This document shows, one piece after another, positions 1 to 11,895 of a DNA stretch of 64,000 nt. The notes beneath the pieces are model-generated. The model made no database searches. It was not told the origin of the DNA and saw only the letters and a list, made by a program, of their open reading frames with translations. The stretch is from Solanum dulcamara (taxonomy: Eukaryota; Streptophyta; Magnoliopsida; Solanales; Solanaceae): positions 45,967,286-46,031,285 of the forward strand of contig NC_077245.1 in NCBI RefSeq assembly GCF_947179165.1, in the 5' to 3' direction. The position numbers and the translations under genes were made by a program. The stretch's first letter is position 1; each line of letters opens with the position of its first letter.

Positions 1-1049
1 TGGTATTTTATGGGTATTATGATCTCTAGTCCAATTTCATGAATTATTATTCAAATTATGATTATGAGTCTATTTTGATATAAATTGATGGTTATTGAAT
101 TGAATGGAAGAGTTTTTCCATGAATTCTCCTATATTGATCTCTTGGATTTAGGATGTAAATTATGGGTATTTTTAATTATACTTCCTAATGATATCATCT
201 TTATGAATTATGTATCGGCTGATAAAAAGTATGTGATCATATATGTTTTCAAGTAAATTTCATGATTTCCAAGTCAATTAATTATTCATTTGAGTTTTAC
301 TCTAAGTTCAAGGTCTGAATTTCATGCAAGTTATGAAGTAAGGTGACTTAGGGCCCTATGTGGTGACCTAGGACCTAACTATATGAATTATACAAATATG
401 ATTGTAATGCTGAAGGACAATTCTCACGTTACATGTATGGTATGAAAATGAGCTACTTTATGATTTCAAACCTATGATCATGACTATGATATATGTAATT
501 GTGATTTCTATGCTATGTATATATTCCATGGGATTTAACTTAGCATCGAGTGGACTTGAGGTAGAGGAACTACCTAAGGCCCTAGTAGCAACCTCATGTC
601 TCTTAAACTATGTACCACCATAGGTTGCCTTCATGACCTAGCTATTAGATCCACATGTAGCGTATGTATGACCCCCCTAGTGGAGTAGAGTCTACCTTGG
701 AAAGTATATTACCCTTTTCCTTCATTGTATGGGGGGACAACAGAATTCTATGTTATAGCTCGCATGGTCTTAGTGTCGGTTATGGTTGCTATCCCACATA
801 TGTATGATCTCTTACGTATGTCATGATTTAAATTATGCTTTTCAAATGCTTTTAGTCATTATGATTTTCTCATGACTTTACTTATCTTATCTTATCACGT
901 ATTTTACTTGACCATTGCATCCCATGGTTTACATTGCATGTCCTTCCCTCATACTTAGTATATTTCAACATACTAATGCATACTTTTTGCCTACATGGTC
1001 TGATAATATAGGGGTTGAGGTTGAAGATAATATTCGTCCACATGGCTAG
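1..1049 (+). repeat. Ty3/gypsy LTR fragment, plus orientation, truncated
   Basis: This is non-coding LTR sequence. It matches, in inverted orientation, the LTR at 2022-4125: the landmarks 'TTTACATTGCATGTC', 'CTTAGTA' and 'CATGGCTAGT' recur in the same order on the opposite strand. The match stops near 1049, where copia polymerase sequence starts directly. The left end lies outside the window. The family assignment rests on this internal comparison. Confidence 0.65.
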
Positions 1050-2021
1050 TTAAGCTTTCCTATGGATGTGAAGAAGGCTTTTCTTAATCATGACCGAGAA
1101 GAGGAGATTTATATGGAACAACCTGTGGGGTTCAAAGTTAATGGTAAAGAAAATTTTGTGTGCAAACTCAGAAAGAGTCTCTACGGGCTAAAAGCAAGAT
1201 CATAGATAATGGTACAAGAAGTTTGAATCTCTTATGGGGGAGCAAGACTAAAAGAAGACTTCTTTATATCATAGTGTATTTGTACAAAAACTTTCTAACG
1301 ATGATTTTATCATCCTTTTGCTATATGTGGATGATATGTTGATTGTGGGCAGGAATACTTTCAAGTTTGATGAGTTGAAGAAAGAGTTGTGTAAGTTTGT
1401 TTCTATGAAAGACTTGGGTCATGCCAAGCTAATTTTGGGCATGAGGATTACTTGTCTCAGAGATGAAAGAAAGATTTATTTGTCACAAGAAAAGTACATT
1501 GAATGTGTATTGGAGCGCTACAACATACAAAATGCTAAGCCTGTTAGCACACCTCTTACTGAACATATGAAGTTGAGTTAGAAAATATGTCCTACAACTT
1601 GGGAGAAAAAAGAGAGCATGGCCAAAGTTCCATATTTCTCCATTGTTGGAAGTTTAATGTATGCAATGGTATGCACAAGACCTAATATTGATCACACAAT
1701 TGGTGTTAACAACATATTTCTCAACAATCCAAGAAAACAACATTGGGAAAGTGTAAAGTGGATAATCAGGTATCCGAGAGGAAGCTCAAATAAATGATGG
1801 TGTTATGGAGGTTCAAATCCAATCTTAAAGGCTATGTAGATGCTGATATGGAAGGTGATCTTGATAACATAAAATCACTTACTGGATATTCTTTTACTTT
1901 TTTAGGGGGAGCTATATCATGGAAGTCGAAGTTGGAGAAGTGTGTTGTACTATCTACAACTAAAGTTGAGTATATTGTGGCTACTGATGCTGGCAAGGAG
2001 ATGATATGGCTCAAGCAATTT
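1050..2021 (+). pseudogene. Copia reverse transcriptase/RNase H, 5' part
   Basis: The translated pieces carry landmarks of the Ty1/copia polymerase: MDVKKAFLN and EEEIYMEQP in the early RT region, the catalytic YVDDM box near 1320, KDLGHAKLILGM, then the RNase H segment with LKGYVDADMEGD, GGAISWKSK and STTKVEYIVATDAGKEMIWL. Stops or frame changes occur near 1200, 1580 and 1790, so no continuous protein can be made. It continues at 6633 beyond the gypsy insertion. The YVDDM aspartates are still present, so inactivation came from truncation, nonsense and insertion. Confidence 0.85.
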
Positions 2022-4125
2022 TGTCAAGACCTGACCTAGGGCCTAGTCATAACAAGATGATCAAAACCCTAAAGGGCTTCAACCAAGCCTCTTGACATAT
2101 CATAAAGCATGCATAATGTAAAGTAAATGGGGAAATAACATAGAAAGAGTCTAAACATGAATCATAAGAGAAAAATGTAACTTGATGACATAGACTCAAT
2201 AATATTTGTCCAACTAATGCCTCTACTAACTAAAAAGGGAAAAGGCTAAGACTTGTCCCTAGATCACCCTCAATTCATGAATGAAGTAAAGAGTTTTTAC
2301 AAGAACCAACACATAACTTGTCTTCGATAGATAAGGACTCACCAAAAGTTCATCGGATGGAACCTCACTAGCCACGTGCGGGAATATGATCCTCAATCCC
2401 TACATTATGAGATGATGTAGAAAACCAATATGTGTTAGTACATTTGAATGTACTAAGTATGTGGGAATGACATGCAATGTAAACCATGGTATGCAATGTT
2501 ACCTAATAAGAAGGGATAAGTAAAGTAATGAGAAAAGCATAAGGATCAAAGCATTTGAAAGAAATAGTTGAAATCTTAAATGAATATAAAGAGTAGTATG
2601 CATATGTGGGATAGGAACCATAACCGACAATAAGACCATGTGAGCTATAACTTGAAATTTCAATGTCTCCCCATATAACGGAAGAAAGGGGAATCTACTT
2701 GCCAAGGTAGACTCTACCCCGCTAGACGAGTCATGTACATACGCTATATGTGGATCCCCTAGTTAAGCCATGAAGGCTAACCTATGGTGGCATGTAGTTT
2801 AAGGGATTAGAGGTTGATACTAAGGCTTTTGGTTGGGCCCCCACCTCAAGTCTGTTTGGTGCTAAGTCAAATCCCACAAAATACATAGCATGACATAGTA
2901 ATAATAGTTAACATATATCATAGGTTTGAAATTCATAGAATAACTCTTTCATAACATAAGTGCAATATGAGTATTGTCCTTCCACATTACAAATCATTCA
3001 TACATAATACATGATATTAGGTTCCTTGGTCACCACATAGGGCCATAAGTCACATTTTTTATAACTTGCATGAAATTCATAATTTGATCATAGCTGAAAT
3101 CTATAATCATAATTCATACTTGAATTTAAAGTAAAATTTGAATACACAATCAATTTGACTGAAAACCATATAATACTTTGAAATCAGTGAACTTCACAAT
3201 TATACTTCATGTAATTCATCATAGAAAATAGCTTCATGCATGGGCATTCATAATTCAACTTGAAATCATGTAATTCATTTAGAAACATACTTATCATGAT
3301 CATTAGTAACAATTAAAAACCTAATTGAAAGAACCCAACATAATTCATCAAAATAGAGTTTAAAGATAGTGAAATTTCATGAGATTTTTGAGAAAAATAT
3401 TGGGACTCCATGGGTGAAACAAACCCATGGATCAATCCCCATATAATTTGATAGAAATTAAACTTTGAAATTTAGAAAGAAAGCTTGATCTTGAAGAAAC
3501 CCTAACCAAAGCTTGAATGAAGATGATGAACTCTTGAGGAACCTTGGGGGAGATATAGGGAGAAGTCTAAACTACCCCTCATTAAAACCTGAGTCAGACA
3601 ACCTTATGAGGGCACTCTAAAATTCATAGAGGCAGTGACGAGCCATAGGCTGTAGGCCCTGAAAAAGACCTGAAAAAAAGTCTTAGAAGTTTTGTTATGA
3701 GCTGTGTCTATGACTCGTCTTGGAGTCTACGATTCGTAAGGTCCACTCCTCCTGCAGGTCTTAGAATTTTCCTATTTATTGAGCCTCTAAAATTTTTGTT
3801 CGACTAATTTTGATGAGTCGTCAATTCCTTTATGACTCATCCTATTGAGTAGTAGAGTGGGTTTGAGGGTTGAATAGTTGCATGATACAGGACTGCACTA
3901 CGACTCCATTATATGAGTCGTGGACTCTTTCACTAGTCATCAAATGACTCATAGACCCTCATACTTACCTTAGAAAAATTTATAGCTTTTACTTCACTTA
4001 AACGAGTCATGTTTACAACTCATAAATATCCTCCACGAGTCATAAAATGACTCGTAGACCTGGGTCAGTCCAAATTCTCCTGAAATTTTCCTTTCGTTCA
4101 ACTTTTTGACTTTTGGGGTCTTACA
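2022..4125 (-). repeat. 3' LTR of the gypsy element (about 2.1 kb)
   Basis: On the minus strand the LTR begins TGTAAGACCCC at 4125 and ends ..GGTCTTGACA at 2022. A purine-rich stretch (AACAGAGAGATAT on the minus strand) abuts its start as a weak polypurine tract. The U3-side part (about 3650-4100) has many diverged copies of a 'gactcgta' word. Part of it is repeated in the 5' LTR remnant at 5559-6627 and, inverted, at 1-1049. Confidence 0.8.
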
Positions 4126-4368
4126 ATATCTCTCTGTTGGGAACATTCACCTTTGAATGATATTAAATTAGCATAGAAAGGATATAGAACAAGGACTAGC
4201 AACCCAACATAAATATAATGACACATAGAAAAGCATAAACCATGAGATTTTCAATCTTAACATTAATGATGAATTTAGAACCAACTTCATGAACATGAAT
4301 GCATATCAAAGACATACGAAACTAAAATGTAAGAGTTCAATTGACTTGATCATGAATAACTTAATACC

Positions 4369-5558
4369 TTAATCTTGAGTGGAAGGAAAGAAAAATTGAT
4401 AATGCTTTATCATGTCCACCTCTGCTTCCCACATAGTACTCTTTACTTGTTGATTTCTCCATAACACGTTGATGGACGCAACATCTTTATTCCTTAACCT
4501 CTTCACTTGATGGTCTAAAATTTCTACCGGAACCTCCTCATAAGTCAAATTATCTTCCATGTTTACATTTTCCAATGGAACAAAAGAGTTTGGATCATCA
4601 ATAAATTTTCTCAACATCGACACATTAAATACCGAATGAACCATAGCCAACTCAAATAGCAAGTCTAACTCATATTCCACTTTGCCGATACACTTCAATG
4701 TTATATAGGGTCCAATATATCTAGTGCTCAATTTTTCTTTCTTACCAAAATGGATTACACCCTTAATATGTAAGACTTTCAAATACATCCAATAATCCAC
4801 ATCAAATTCAAGTTCTCTTCTCCTGATGTCCGAATAGGACTTTTGACGACTTTGAATCGTCTTTAATATTTTTCTTATAATCTTTACCTTTTCCATTGCA
4901 TCAAATACAAAATTGGGACCAATCAATGCCATCTCGCCCACTTCAAACCATCCCACCGAGGATCTATACCTTTTCCCATACAAGGCTTCAAAAGGAGTCC
5001 TTTGGATTCTAGAGTGATAACAATTATTTAGGAAAACTAAATCAATGGTAAATATTCATCCCAACTTTTTTTTAAAATCAATCACTCATTCCCTTAACAT
5101 ATCCTCTAAAGTTTGGATCATTCTTTCAACTTGTCCATCGATTTGAGGATGAAAAGCGGTACTTATTTTAACTTTTGCGCCAAGACTCTTTTGAAATGAT
5201 TTCCAAAAGTGTAATTGAATTAAGTACCTCTATATGATATAATCAATAAAGGAACACCATGAAGTTTCACAAGTTCATGAATGTACAACTTAGCATAGTA
5301 TTCGGCACCATAAGAAGTCTTAACCAATAGAAAGTGTGCTGACTTAGTCATTCGGTCCGCAATGACCTAAGTTGAATCATATTTCCTACTAGTTCGAGGC
5401 AAACCCATTACAAAGTCCATATTCATATTTTTCCACTTCCAAGTAGGTATTTCAATAACTTGAGCTAAACCTCTCAGTTTTTAATGCTCAACCTTAACTT
5501 GATGACAATTTGGACACTTAGCCACAAACTCCGCTATGTCCTTCTTCATCCCTTTCAC
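4369..5558 (-). pseudogene. Gypsy integrase and C-terminal tail
   Basis: On the minus strand this encodes the 3' end of a Ty3/gypsy polymerase. First comes an integrase zinc-finger piece (KCPNCHQVKVEH, about 5500), then core sequence with MDFVMGLPRT, ADRMTKSAHFL and YIHELVKLHGVPL. An open stretch at 4369-4983 carries the C-terminal linker (YRSSVGWFEVGE, KSYSDIRRRELEF) and the LHPVFHVSMLRK-like motif, seen here as VHSVFNVSMLRKF. It ends in a chromodomain-like tail (VEILDHQVKRLRNKDV .. TMWEAE). In-frame stops upstream of 4983 make it non-functional. The downstream end adjoins the 3' LTR as in intact elements. Confidence 0.85.
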
Positions 5559-6627
5559 ATTACAATATCAAACATAATACATGATATTAGGTTCATTGAT
5601 CACCACATAGGGCCCTAAGTTACCTTTTCCATAAGTTGCATGAAATTTATAATTTGATCATAGTTGAAATCCGTAATCATACTTCATACTTGAATTTAAA
5701 GTAAAACTTGAATACACAATTAAGTTGATTGAAAATCATATAATACTTTGAAATTATTGAACTTCATAATCATACTTCATGTAATTCATCATAGAAAATA
5801 GATTCATGCGTGGGAATTCATAATTCAAATTGAAATTATATAATTTACATAGAAACATACTTATAATAAACATTAGTAATAATTAAAAATATAATTAAAA
5901 TAGACCAAAATAATTCATCAAAATAGAGTTTAAAGATAATGAATTTCATGAGATTTTTGTGGAAAACCTTGGGACTCCATGAGTAAAAGAAATTCATAGA
6001 TCAATCCCCACATACTTTGATTGAAATTGAACTTTGAAATTTCAAAAGAAAGCTTGATCTTGAAGAAGCCCTAACAAAAGCTTGAATGAAGATGATGAAC
6101 GCTTGAGGAACCTTGGAGGAGAAGTCTTAATCTTGTTTGGGAAATAATGAGGGAATAAAAGAATGTAGGAGTATTTAGGATAAATCACTTAATGAATCTA
6201 GTCCTTAAAAATGTCCATATACTTTGGTAGAATATAAGGAAACGACTAAACTACCCCTCATTAAACCTGAGTCGGAAGCCTACGAGGGCACTCTACTATT
6301 CGTAGAGGAAGTGACGAGTCATACGAATGACTCATCCCACATGCCCTGTAAATGACCTGAAAAACAAGTCTCTGAATAGTTACAAAATATCAGGTCTACA
6401 CTATGTCTCTATTTTACGAGTCTTGGAATCTTTCATAAGTCGTCAAACAACTCGTAGACCCTTATACTTGCCTTAGCCAAATTTTCAGATTTTACTTCAC
6501 TTCCATGAGTTATCTTTATGACTTGTAATATCCTCCACAAGTTGTTGACTAACTCGTAGACCTGGTTCAGTCCAAATTCTCCTGCGATTCTCCTTTCGTT
6601 CGACTTTCTGACTTCTGGGGTCTTATA
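5559..6627 (-). repeat. Partial 5' LTR of the gypsy element
   Basis: It matches the 3' LTR: 'acatgatattaggttc', 'caccacataggg' and the terminal 'ggggtctta' recur in the same order. The match covers only the outer half, from TATAAGACCCC at 6627 (normally TGTAAGACCCC) down to about 5559, where integrase sequence starts directly. It is about half the length of the 3' copy. Confidence 0.8.
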
Positions 6628-6632
6628 AATTT

Positions 6633-6899
6633 TTTCAAGAGCTTGGCTTGCATCAAAATGGGTATTTCACCTATTATGATATTCAAAGTGTAATAGACTT
6701 TAGAAATAACTCTATGTACGACGCAAGGAAGAAACACATAGACGTGAGATATAAATGGATTTGAGAAAAAATAGAACACAAATCTATGTAGATTTAAAAG
6801 ATTTCTACAAATGAGAATCTTGCAGATATGCTGACCAAATTGGTGATAATGGACAAGTTTGAGTTGTGCAAAGAACTTGTTGGCATGAGCTCTCTCTGA
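6633..6899 (+). pseudogene. Copia RNase H C-terminus, 3' part of split gene
   Basis: This is the continuation of the copia reading frame from 2021. It shows FQELGLHQNGYFTYYD, SMYDARKKHIDVRY and NENLADMLTK, and ends KELVGMSSL with a stop at 6897-6899. These are the conserved copia RNase H residues around the ARTKHIDVRYH-type box. A stop after the IDVRYKWI segment and another shortly after show decay. The polypurine tract follows about 40 bp downstream. Confidence 0.85.
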
Positions 6900-6933
6900 T
6901 AAGATGAAGATACCTCGTTCTAGTGCATGAGAC

Positions 6934-7607
6934 TAGAGGGGGAGATTCGTAGAGGTCATTTCCATTCCACAAATATTTTTTTACTTTGTTGCAAGGTTTA
7001 AAATTAGATAGTCAAAATGTGGATTTGGTAGTTGGCAAATCTAAAAATCCAAAATATCATCATTTTAGTGAAACCAAATCTTACCAATAAACCTACCAAA
7101 GTGTGAAATATTTGCTTCTTCGTGATGTCACCGATGACATCATAGGAACAATTGTTTTTTATAAATACAACGCTCTTGCTCATTTGTAAGAAAACACCAA
7201 GATAGAGAGAAAGAAATATTAGATTGCAAAGTGAGGTATACCATAGACTATACGAAAATAGTCTGTGAAGAAAAATAGAGTGTGAGCGATATTTTAATAA
7301 GGTGAAAAATCAAAATAGAGTTATTCCTTTTGAGTGTGTTGTGGTAACTTTGAGTATTATACTCATGACTATCCAGTGTAAAATTTCTTACTATAGTGAT
7401 ATCGGTTGCTACTCTTGGACAGTGGTTTTTTCCTTATTTAAAAGGGTTTTCATGTAAAATTCTTGGTGTCATTGTCTTTCCATTTTATTTCCACTATTTT
7501 GACCATATATATTCCTGTGTTAATCCGCGTTTTTTAAATAGATGCTTCGTTAGCTTTTGACATTCTTATCATTCTTGAAATAACACTTCTTAAAGAAGTT
7601 TCCTACA
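6934..7607 (+). repeat. Copia polypurine tract and 3' LTR
   Basis: A polypurine tract (AGAGGGGGAGATT, about 6934-6946) follows the pol stop and sets the LTR start at about 6946; the usual TG seems mutated. A TATAAATA box at 7160-7167 fits the LTR promoter. The right edge near 7607 (..TTTCCTACA) is estimated from sequence style, because no second LTR is in the window for comparison. Confidence 0.6.
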
Positions 7608-8313
7608 AGGGTGTGATCTGTAGATGTGCAGCTATACATCAAAAAGAAAAAATTATAGATTCATAATGTATTGCACAATAGTGCTTGTGTGGCAGCATTG
7701 CATATGTTATTTTCAATTTCATGTTGCACTTTTCGCCATTGTTTAATCTTATAATAATTCCATCTTAACTTCCATCGAAAAGTTCTTTAGCCTTTTGATA
7801 AATTATAAGGTAATGTACAAGTACTTAATACGCTTTTCTGAAAAATAAAAGATCAAGATGCTTTTTGTAAAGTTTTACATGAAATAAAAAAATCTATAAT
7901 AATTCAAGGGTATAATTGGAAAGAAGCTTTTTGTAGAGTTTTAAAGCAAACAGAAGATTAGGTGGGAAGCAATGAATCACACACTTGATAAAAAAAAAAT
8001 CATGCATTACTAATCCCTACATTACTAATCCAACGCTATTGGTTTTTGTACATAAAGATCCCTAAATGTTATATATGTACAATCCATCTTTAACTATATT
8101 TCCTAATCATGTTACAGGATCCAATCCAACTCTGATAAGACTTTCTAAATTTCACTATTTTGACAGCCCTAGTGAATATATAACAAGTACAATCATCAAT
8201 GTCAAAAATTTACGTGGTCAAAGCAATCAGTTTATGCCCACATAATCACACCACTAATTTTGTATATTGTACCCTTTGATACACCAACAGGTATTAAAAT
8301 CACTAAACTAATT
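7608..8313. other. AT-rich spacer, no gene seen
   Basis: There is no ORF with recognisable motifs. A short segment near 8005-8040 repeats the word 'cattactaatcc', similar to the MITE-like sequence at 11.9-12.5 kb. Nothing else is supported. Confidence 0.5.
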
Positions 8314-11264
8314 TGTTACACCCCGTACTTTTGTACTTTGGAACGCGTTCTTAAGTCTCTTGAAAGGCTCTTAAGTTCTTGGAAGGATCGTAAGCCTCTT
8401 AAGTTTCTTAAGGTTTCCTAAAGTTTCTTAAATCTTCTTAAGCCTTCTTAAGAACTCTTAAGTTTCTTAAGAGTTGCTATGTGATCCGGATAATCTATAA
8501 CACTATCAAACAACTCTAAGAAAAGGACAATGCGATACCCCTTAGTAGAGAAGATTGGAAATAGAGTTATAAGAATCTAGAAGAAGTTAGAGAACAAATG
8601 ATGAGTCGTAGGACATGACTTATTTACTAAGCTACCAACTTGGAAATCTTACATACTTAAGCTACTGGAGTACATACCAAGCTTACGTAGCAAGGATTAC
8701 ATAGGTTCATAAAGTAAGACGAGATTACGAACCCACGAGGGGGAAAACAGAGTGCCATGTGGCAGCATGAAAGAGTTCCACGTGGCAGCCTGTGATTGGA
8801 GAAAAGGGGTGTGTTGGCCCAATGAGGACTTGACATGTGTCACCACTTAGGCTTGACATGTGTCACCACTTAGGGGTTGAAACATGTCACCCCCTTAGGT
8901 GGCCTACATATATATGTCTTATGACTTATTAAAGTTCCATACTTATCTAGAAAATTCAAGAACAAGAAAGAAGAGAAGAGAAGAAACTAGAGAGGGAGAG
9001 AGCCACGATTTTGGAAGGAAAACAAAGGTGAGTTCTTCAATTTCACTCCGTGAATTAATTATATAGGGTGTACCACGATGTTATGAAGGTGTTAGTAATG
9101 AAAATTTACTATTTGTAGCAGCCCAAAACATTAGCGAACAACCACAAAATTTTAGGCGCGCTAAAGGAACTTCTGAGGCAAGTTTCAACGAGTTTGATGA
9201 GTTTCGGGCAAGGTAAGAGCTTCCCTTTCAAATAGGAGTTTATGTTATTGTTATGAGGTATATTACATATCTTAAAAAAGGTTGGAAGTGGAAAAATTGC
9301 ATAAGGATTCTTGACGTTAGAAATAAACTAAATTGAAGTGATTATAGCTAAATCGAAGTCGAGTAGTGGGTTGTCATTGTGGTGCTGCGGGTGAAGCTAG
9401 TTGGGTTGCATGTTGCAGGGCTTTAAAGTGTTTTAAAAAGGGTGTGGGTTCTTCTGGTTGTATCCACACAACCCTCCATTTGGTATGGTTAAAAATTTTA
9501 TAAAATAAAAATTAAAAACTCTATTTTCGTATCGTAGTTTTGAGGTAGTTGTTTGGAGTTGTATTGTATAATGTTGAGGTAGTTTACTTGTATATATGCT
9601 GCTGGTTTTTATTTTTGTTATGGTTTTTGGCACTGTGGACGAGTTGAAACCTCAGGGATATTGAAGTTATAAGAGAAATGCTGCCCGATTTTTGATAGCA
9701 TCGGAACTAGTAACAAACTAGTCGAGGGTAATGGATAAGGAAATGACTCCTATTAGTACTTGGTTATAGAGTGGGATATTGGAAAGTGAAAGTCTATTAA
9801 TCTTAGTATTACTTTCATGTCAAATAGGTTAAGGAGATATCAAGGAAAGCCGGATTGTAATTAATCCCAAAAAAAGTATGTGAAGCTTTCTCTTGGCATG
9901 TCTTAGCCTTAAGTGATTGATATACGAAATGTGGTGATAATTTCATTCATATAACTCCAAGTATGACTCATAAGTCTTATTCACTTCTCGATGGTATAAT
10001 TCCTATACTAGTTGAGTTGTTGCCTCTCAAGGCTTCTATATGATGGAGAGTAGTAAGTATGTGAAGTAAACTCCTTTCTCTTGGCATGTTTTGGCATAAG
10101 TAGGTAGAGATACCCTTATTTCCTCTTAATATGTCTTTGACATAAGTGTGGTGATATGATTGTAAGGTAATGCAATAATAAGGTTATGATACCGAGCCCA
10201 TGACGGGCCGGGTATGATATATGTAATGATGACTCCTTGAGGAAAAGTAGAGACTAGGTAAAGCTTCTTCTTTCTCTTCCTTTGGCATATCCTAATTGTA
10301 AGTAATATGTGATACGAGCTCTGGGGTAACTCTACTTTTAAGTCTTAAATGTAATCCGTATCTCTTATTTACTTTTGAATGTCAAACTCTTGTAGTAAGT
10401 TGAACTACTTTCCTTGAACTCCATAGGTTGAGAAGTACTGGATGCATAAGCTCCTAGTCCTAAGGACTATGTGACGATGGGTATTCCTGATTCTATGAAC
10501 TGTTAGTATTATTTTAGTACATGTATTGGGTCCCCAAGATCCTAAGTGATATAGGCCTCAATGTCATTTACAAGGCACTCAAGATGGCTACACTATTATT
10601 CTGGTCCTCGGACGATAGCTTAATCTTCTTACATTGTCGAGTCTCTAATAATGATTTAGATTGCATATGGTTACTCACTACTTGATTCGTGTATACTGTA
10701 ATACATCTTTCACCGAGTCCTAAAACGGTTATAATATAATCATTACCATATGATACGTGGATCGGACCGAATATTCCTTGGCATTACTATATGATATGTG
10801 GATCAGACCGAACGTTCCTTGGTATTACTATATGATATATGGATTGGACCGAACGTTCCTCGGCATTATTATATGATATGTGGATCAGAACAAATGTTCT
10901 TCAGCATTACTATATGATATGTGGATCGGACTGAACGTTCTTTGGCATTACTATATGATATGTGGATCGAACCGTTGTTCCTCGACATTATTATATGATG
11001 TGCGGATCGGGTCGTACATTCCTTGGTATGTACTTACTATATACATGGATCGGGCTATACGTTCCATAGCGCTAATAATATATATGTGCATATGATGATA
11101 GAATGATGTAGATAGTACACCGAGCCCCCAAAATAGGCCAGACACAGTACGTGATGGTAATATGTATGACTTTCTTTTATATGATGCGAGTACGGTAAAT
11201 GGTTAAATGTTATTCTTGCCCCCATGCATCCCTACGCCAACTGTAATTTCCTTATGACATGAAT
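8314..11264 (+). repeat. Ty3/gypsy LTR, plus orientation, 3'-truncated
   Basis: It starts TGTTACACCCCGTAC at 8314 and matches, in opposite orientation, the 3.06-kb solo LTR at 50267-53327. Shared landmarks include the 'cttaag'-rich first 150 bp, the 'cacgtggcag' segment, the 41-bp tandem array and 'ccaactgtaatttccttatga'. Compared with that copy, roughly the last 490 bp are missing. The break near 11252-11264 joins a minus-strand gypsy RT fragment. A TATATATA stretch at about 8910 may be the LTR promoter. Confidence 0.8.
10740..11070 (+). repeat. 41-bp tandem array inside the gypsy LTR
   Basis: About seven to eight copies of a 41-bp unit (core 'actatatgatatgtggatc' followed by 'gaccgaacgttcct') recur. 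Successive 'gcatt' marks fall at 10781, 10822, 10863 and 10904, exactly 41 bp apart. The inverted homologous array lies at about 50930-51150. Confidence 0.9.
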
Positions 11265-11895
11265 GTTGTAGGAGTGTTAGTCAAACCAAAGGACATCACA
11301 AGAAACTCATAATGACCATAATGAGTTATGAAGGTTGTTTTCAGGATATCACTTTCTCTCACTTTCAATTGATGATAGCATGATCTAAGGTCTATATTAG
11401 AGAAACAAGTGGCACCCTGAAGTTGGCCGAACTGATCATTAATTTTAAGAAGAGTGTACTTATTTTTTATGATGACTTTGTTCAACTGACGGTAGCCAAT
11501 ACACATTCAAAGAGAACCATCTTTCTTTTGCATGAATAGGACACGAGAACCCTAATGTGAGACACAGCCTAATGAACCACTTATCCAGAAGATCTTTCAA
11601 CTGCTCTTTTAACTTGACTAGAGCTATTTTATATGGTGGAATAGAGATAGGCTGAGTATCGAGAAGAATATCTATTCCAAAGTATATCTCCCTATCTGGA
11701 GGGACTCCAGGTAAGTCATCATGAAAGACTTCAGGAAACTCATTTACGACTTGAACTAACTGGAGGGAAGGTGTCTCCACACTATCATCCCTAACTCAAA
11801 CAATGTGGTAGATACACCCCTAGAAACAAATTTCTTGCCTTAAGGTATGAGATGAAACAACCCTTAGGCAGTGCTAGTCGAAACTAACTTCACAA
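11252..11895 (-). pseudogene. Gypsy protease-RT junction and RT fragment
   Basis: The minus strand encodes the linker between protease and RT ([45 protein letters not shown]), then RT motifs [28 protein letters not shown] and [19 protein letters not shown] frameshift near 11480 separates the two pieces, and the YVDD-type catalytic box is cut off at the junction with the upstream LTR. It resembles the gypsy polymerase at 55.8-56.7 kb. Confidence 0.85.

Larger units (their letters stand above)
2022..6627 (-). mobile_element. Ty3/gypsy element inserted in copia, internally deleted
   Basis: The element starts with TGTCAAGACC at 2022 and ends with GGGGTCTTATA at 6627, flanked by AATTT at 2017-2021 and 6628-6632. 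On its coding (minus) strand the order is partial 5' LTR (5559-6627), integrase (4369-5558) and complete 3' LTR (2022-4125). Gag, protease, RT, RNase H, the primer-binding site and the inner half of the 5' LTR are missing, as expected from one large deletion joining the LTR to integrase. The long LTR with a TGTAAGACCCC start and the integrase type suggest a chromovirus-like (Tekay/Del) lineage; that lineage is inference. Confidence 0.87.
1050..7607 (+). mobile_element. Ty1/copia remnant, 5'-truncated, split by a gypsy insertion
   Basis: Two plus-strand pieces (1050-2021 and 6633-7607) form one copia 3' half: reverse transcriptase, RNase H, polypurine tract and 3' LTR. The break is a 4.6-kb gypsy element (2022-6627) flanked by AATTT. 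Removing the gypsy element and one AATTT copy restores an open frame reading ..WLKQF-FQELG.., the usual copia RNase H sequence at that point. The 5' LTR, gag, protease and integrase are absent, and the left end is fused to an inverted gypsy LTR fragment. Several stops and frameshifts show it is dead. Confidence 0.85.

Noticed and set aside
10740..11070. CRISPR-like array
   Set aside because: The whole 41-bp unit is repeated without variable spacers, and the DNA is from a plant nucleus.
10880..11095. Protein-coding ORF with repeated MDQNKCSS-like words
   Set aside because: It is a reading of the 41-bp tandem array in a non-coding LTR.
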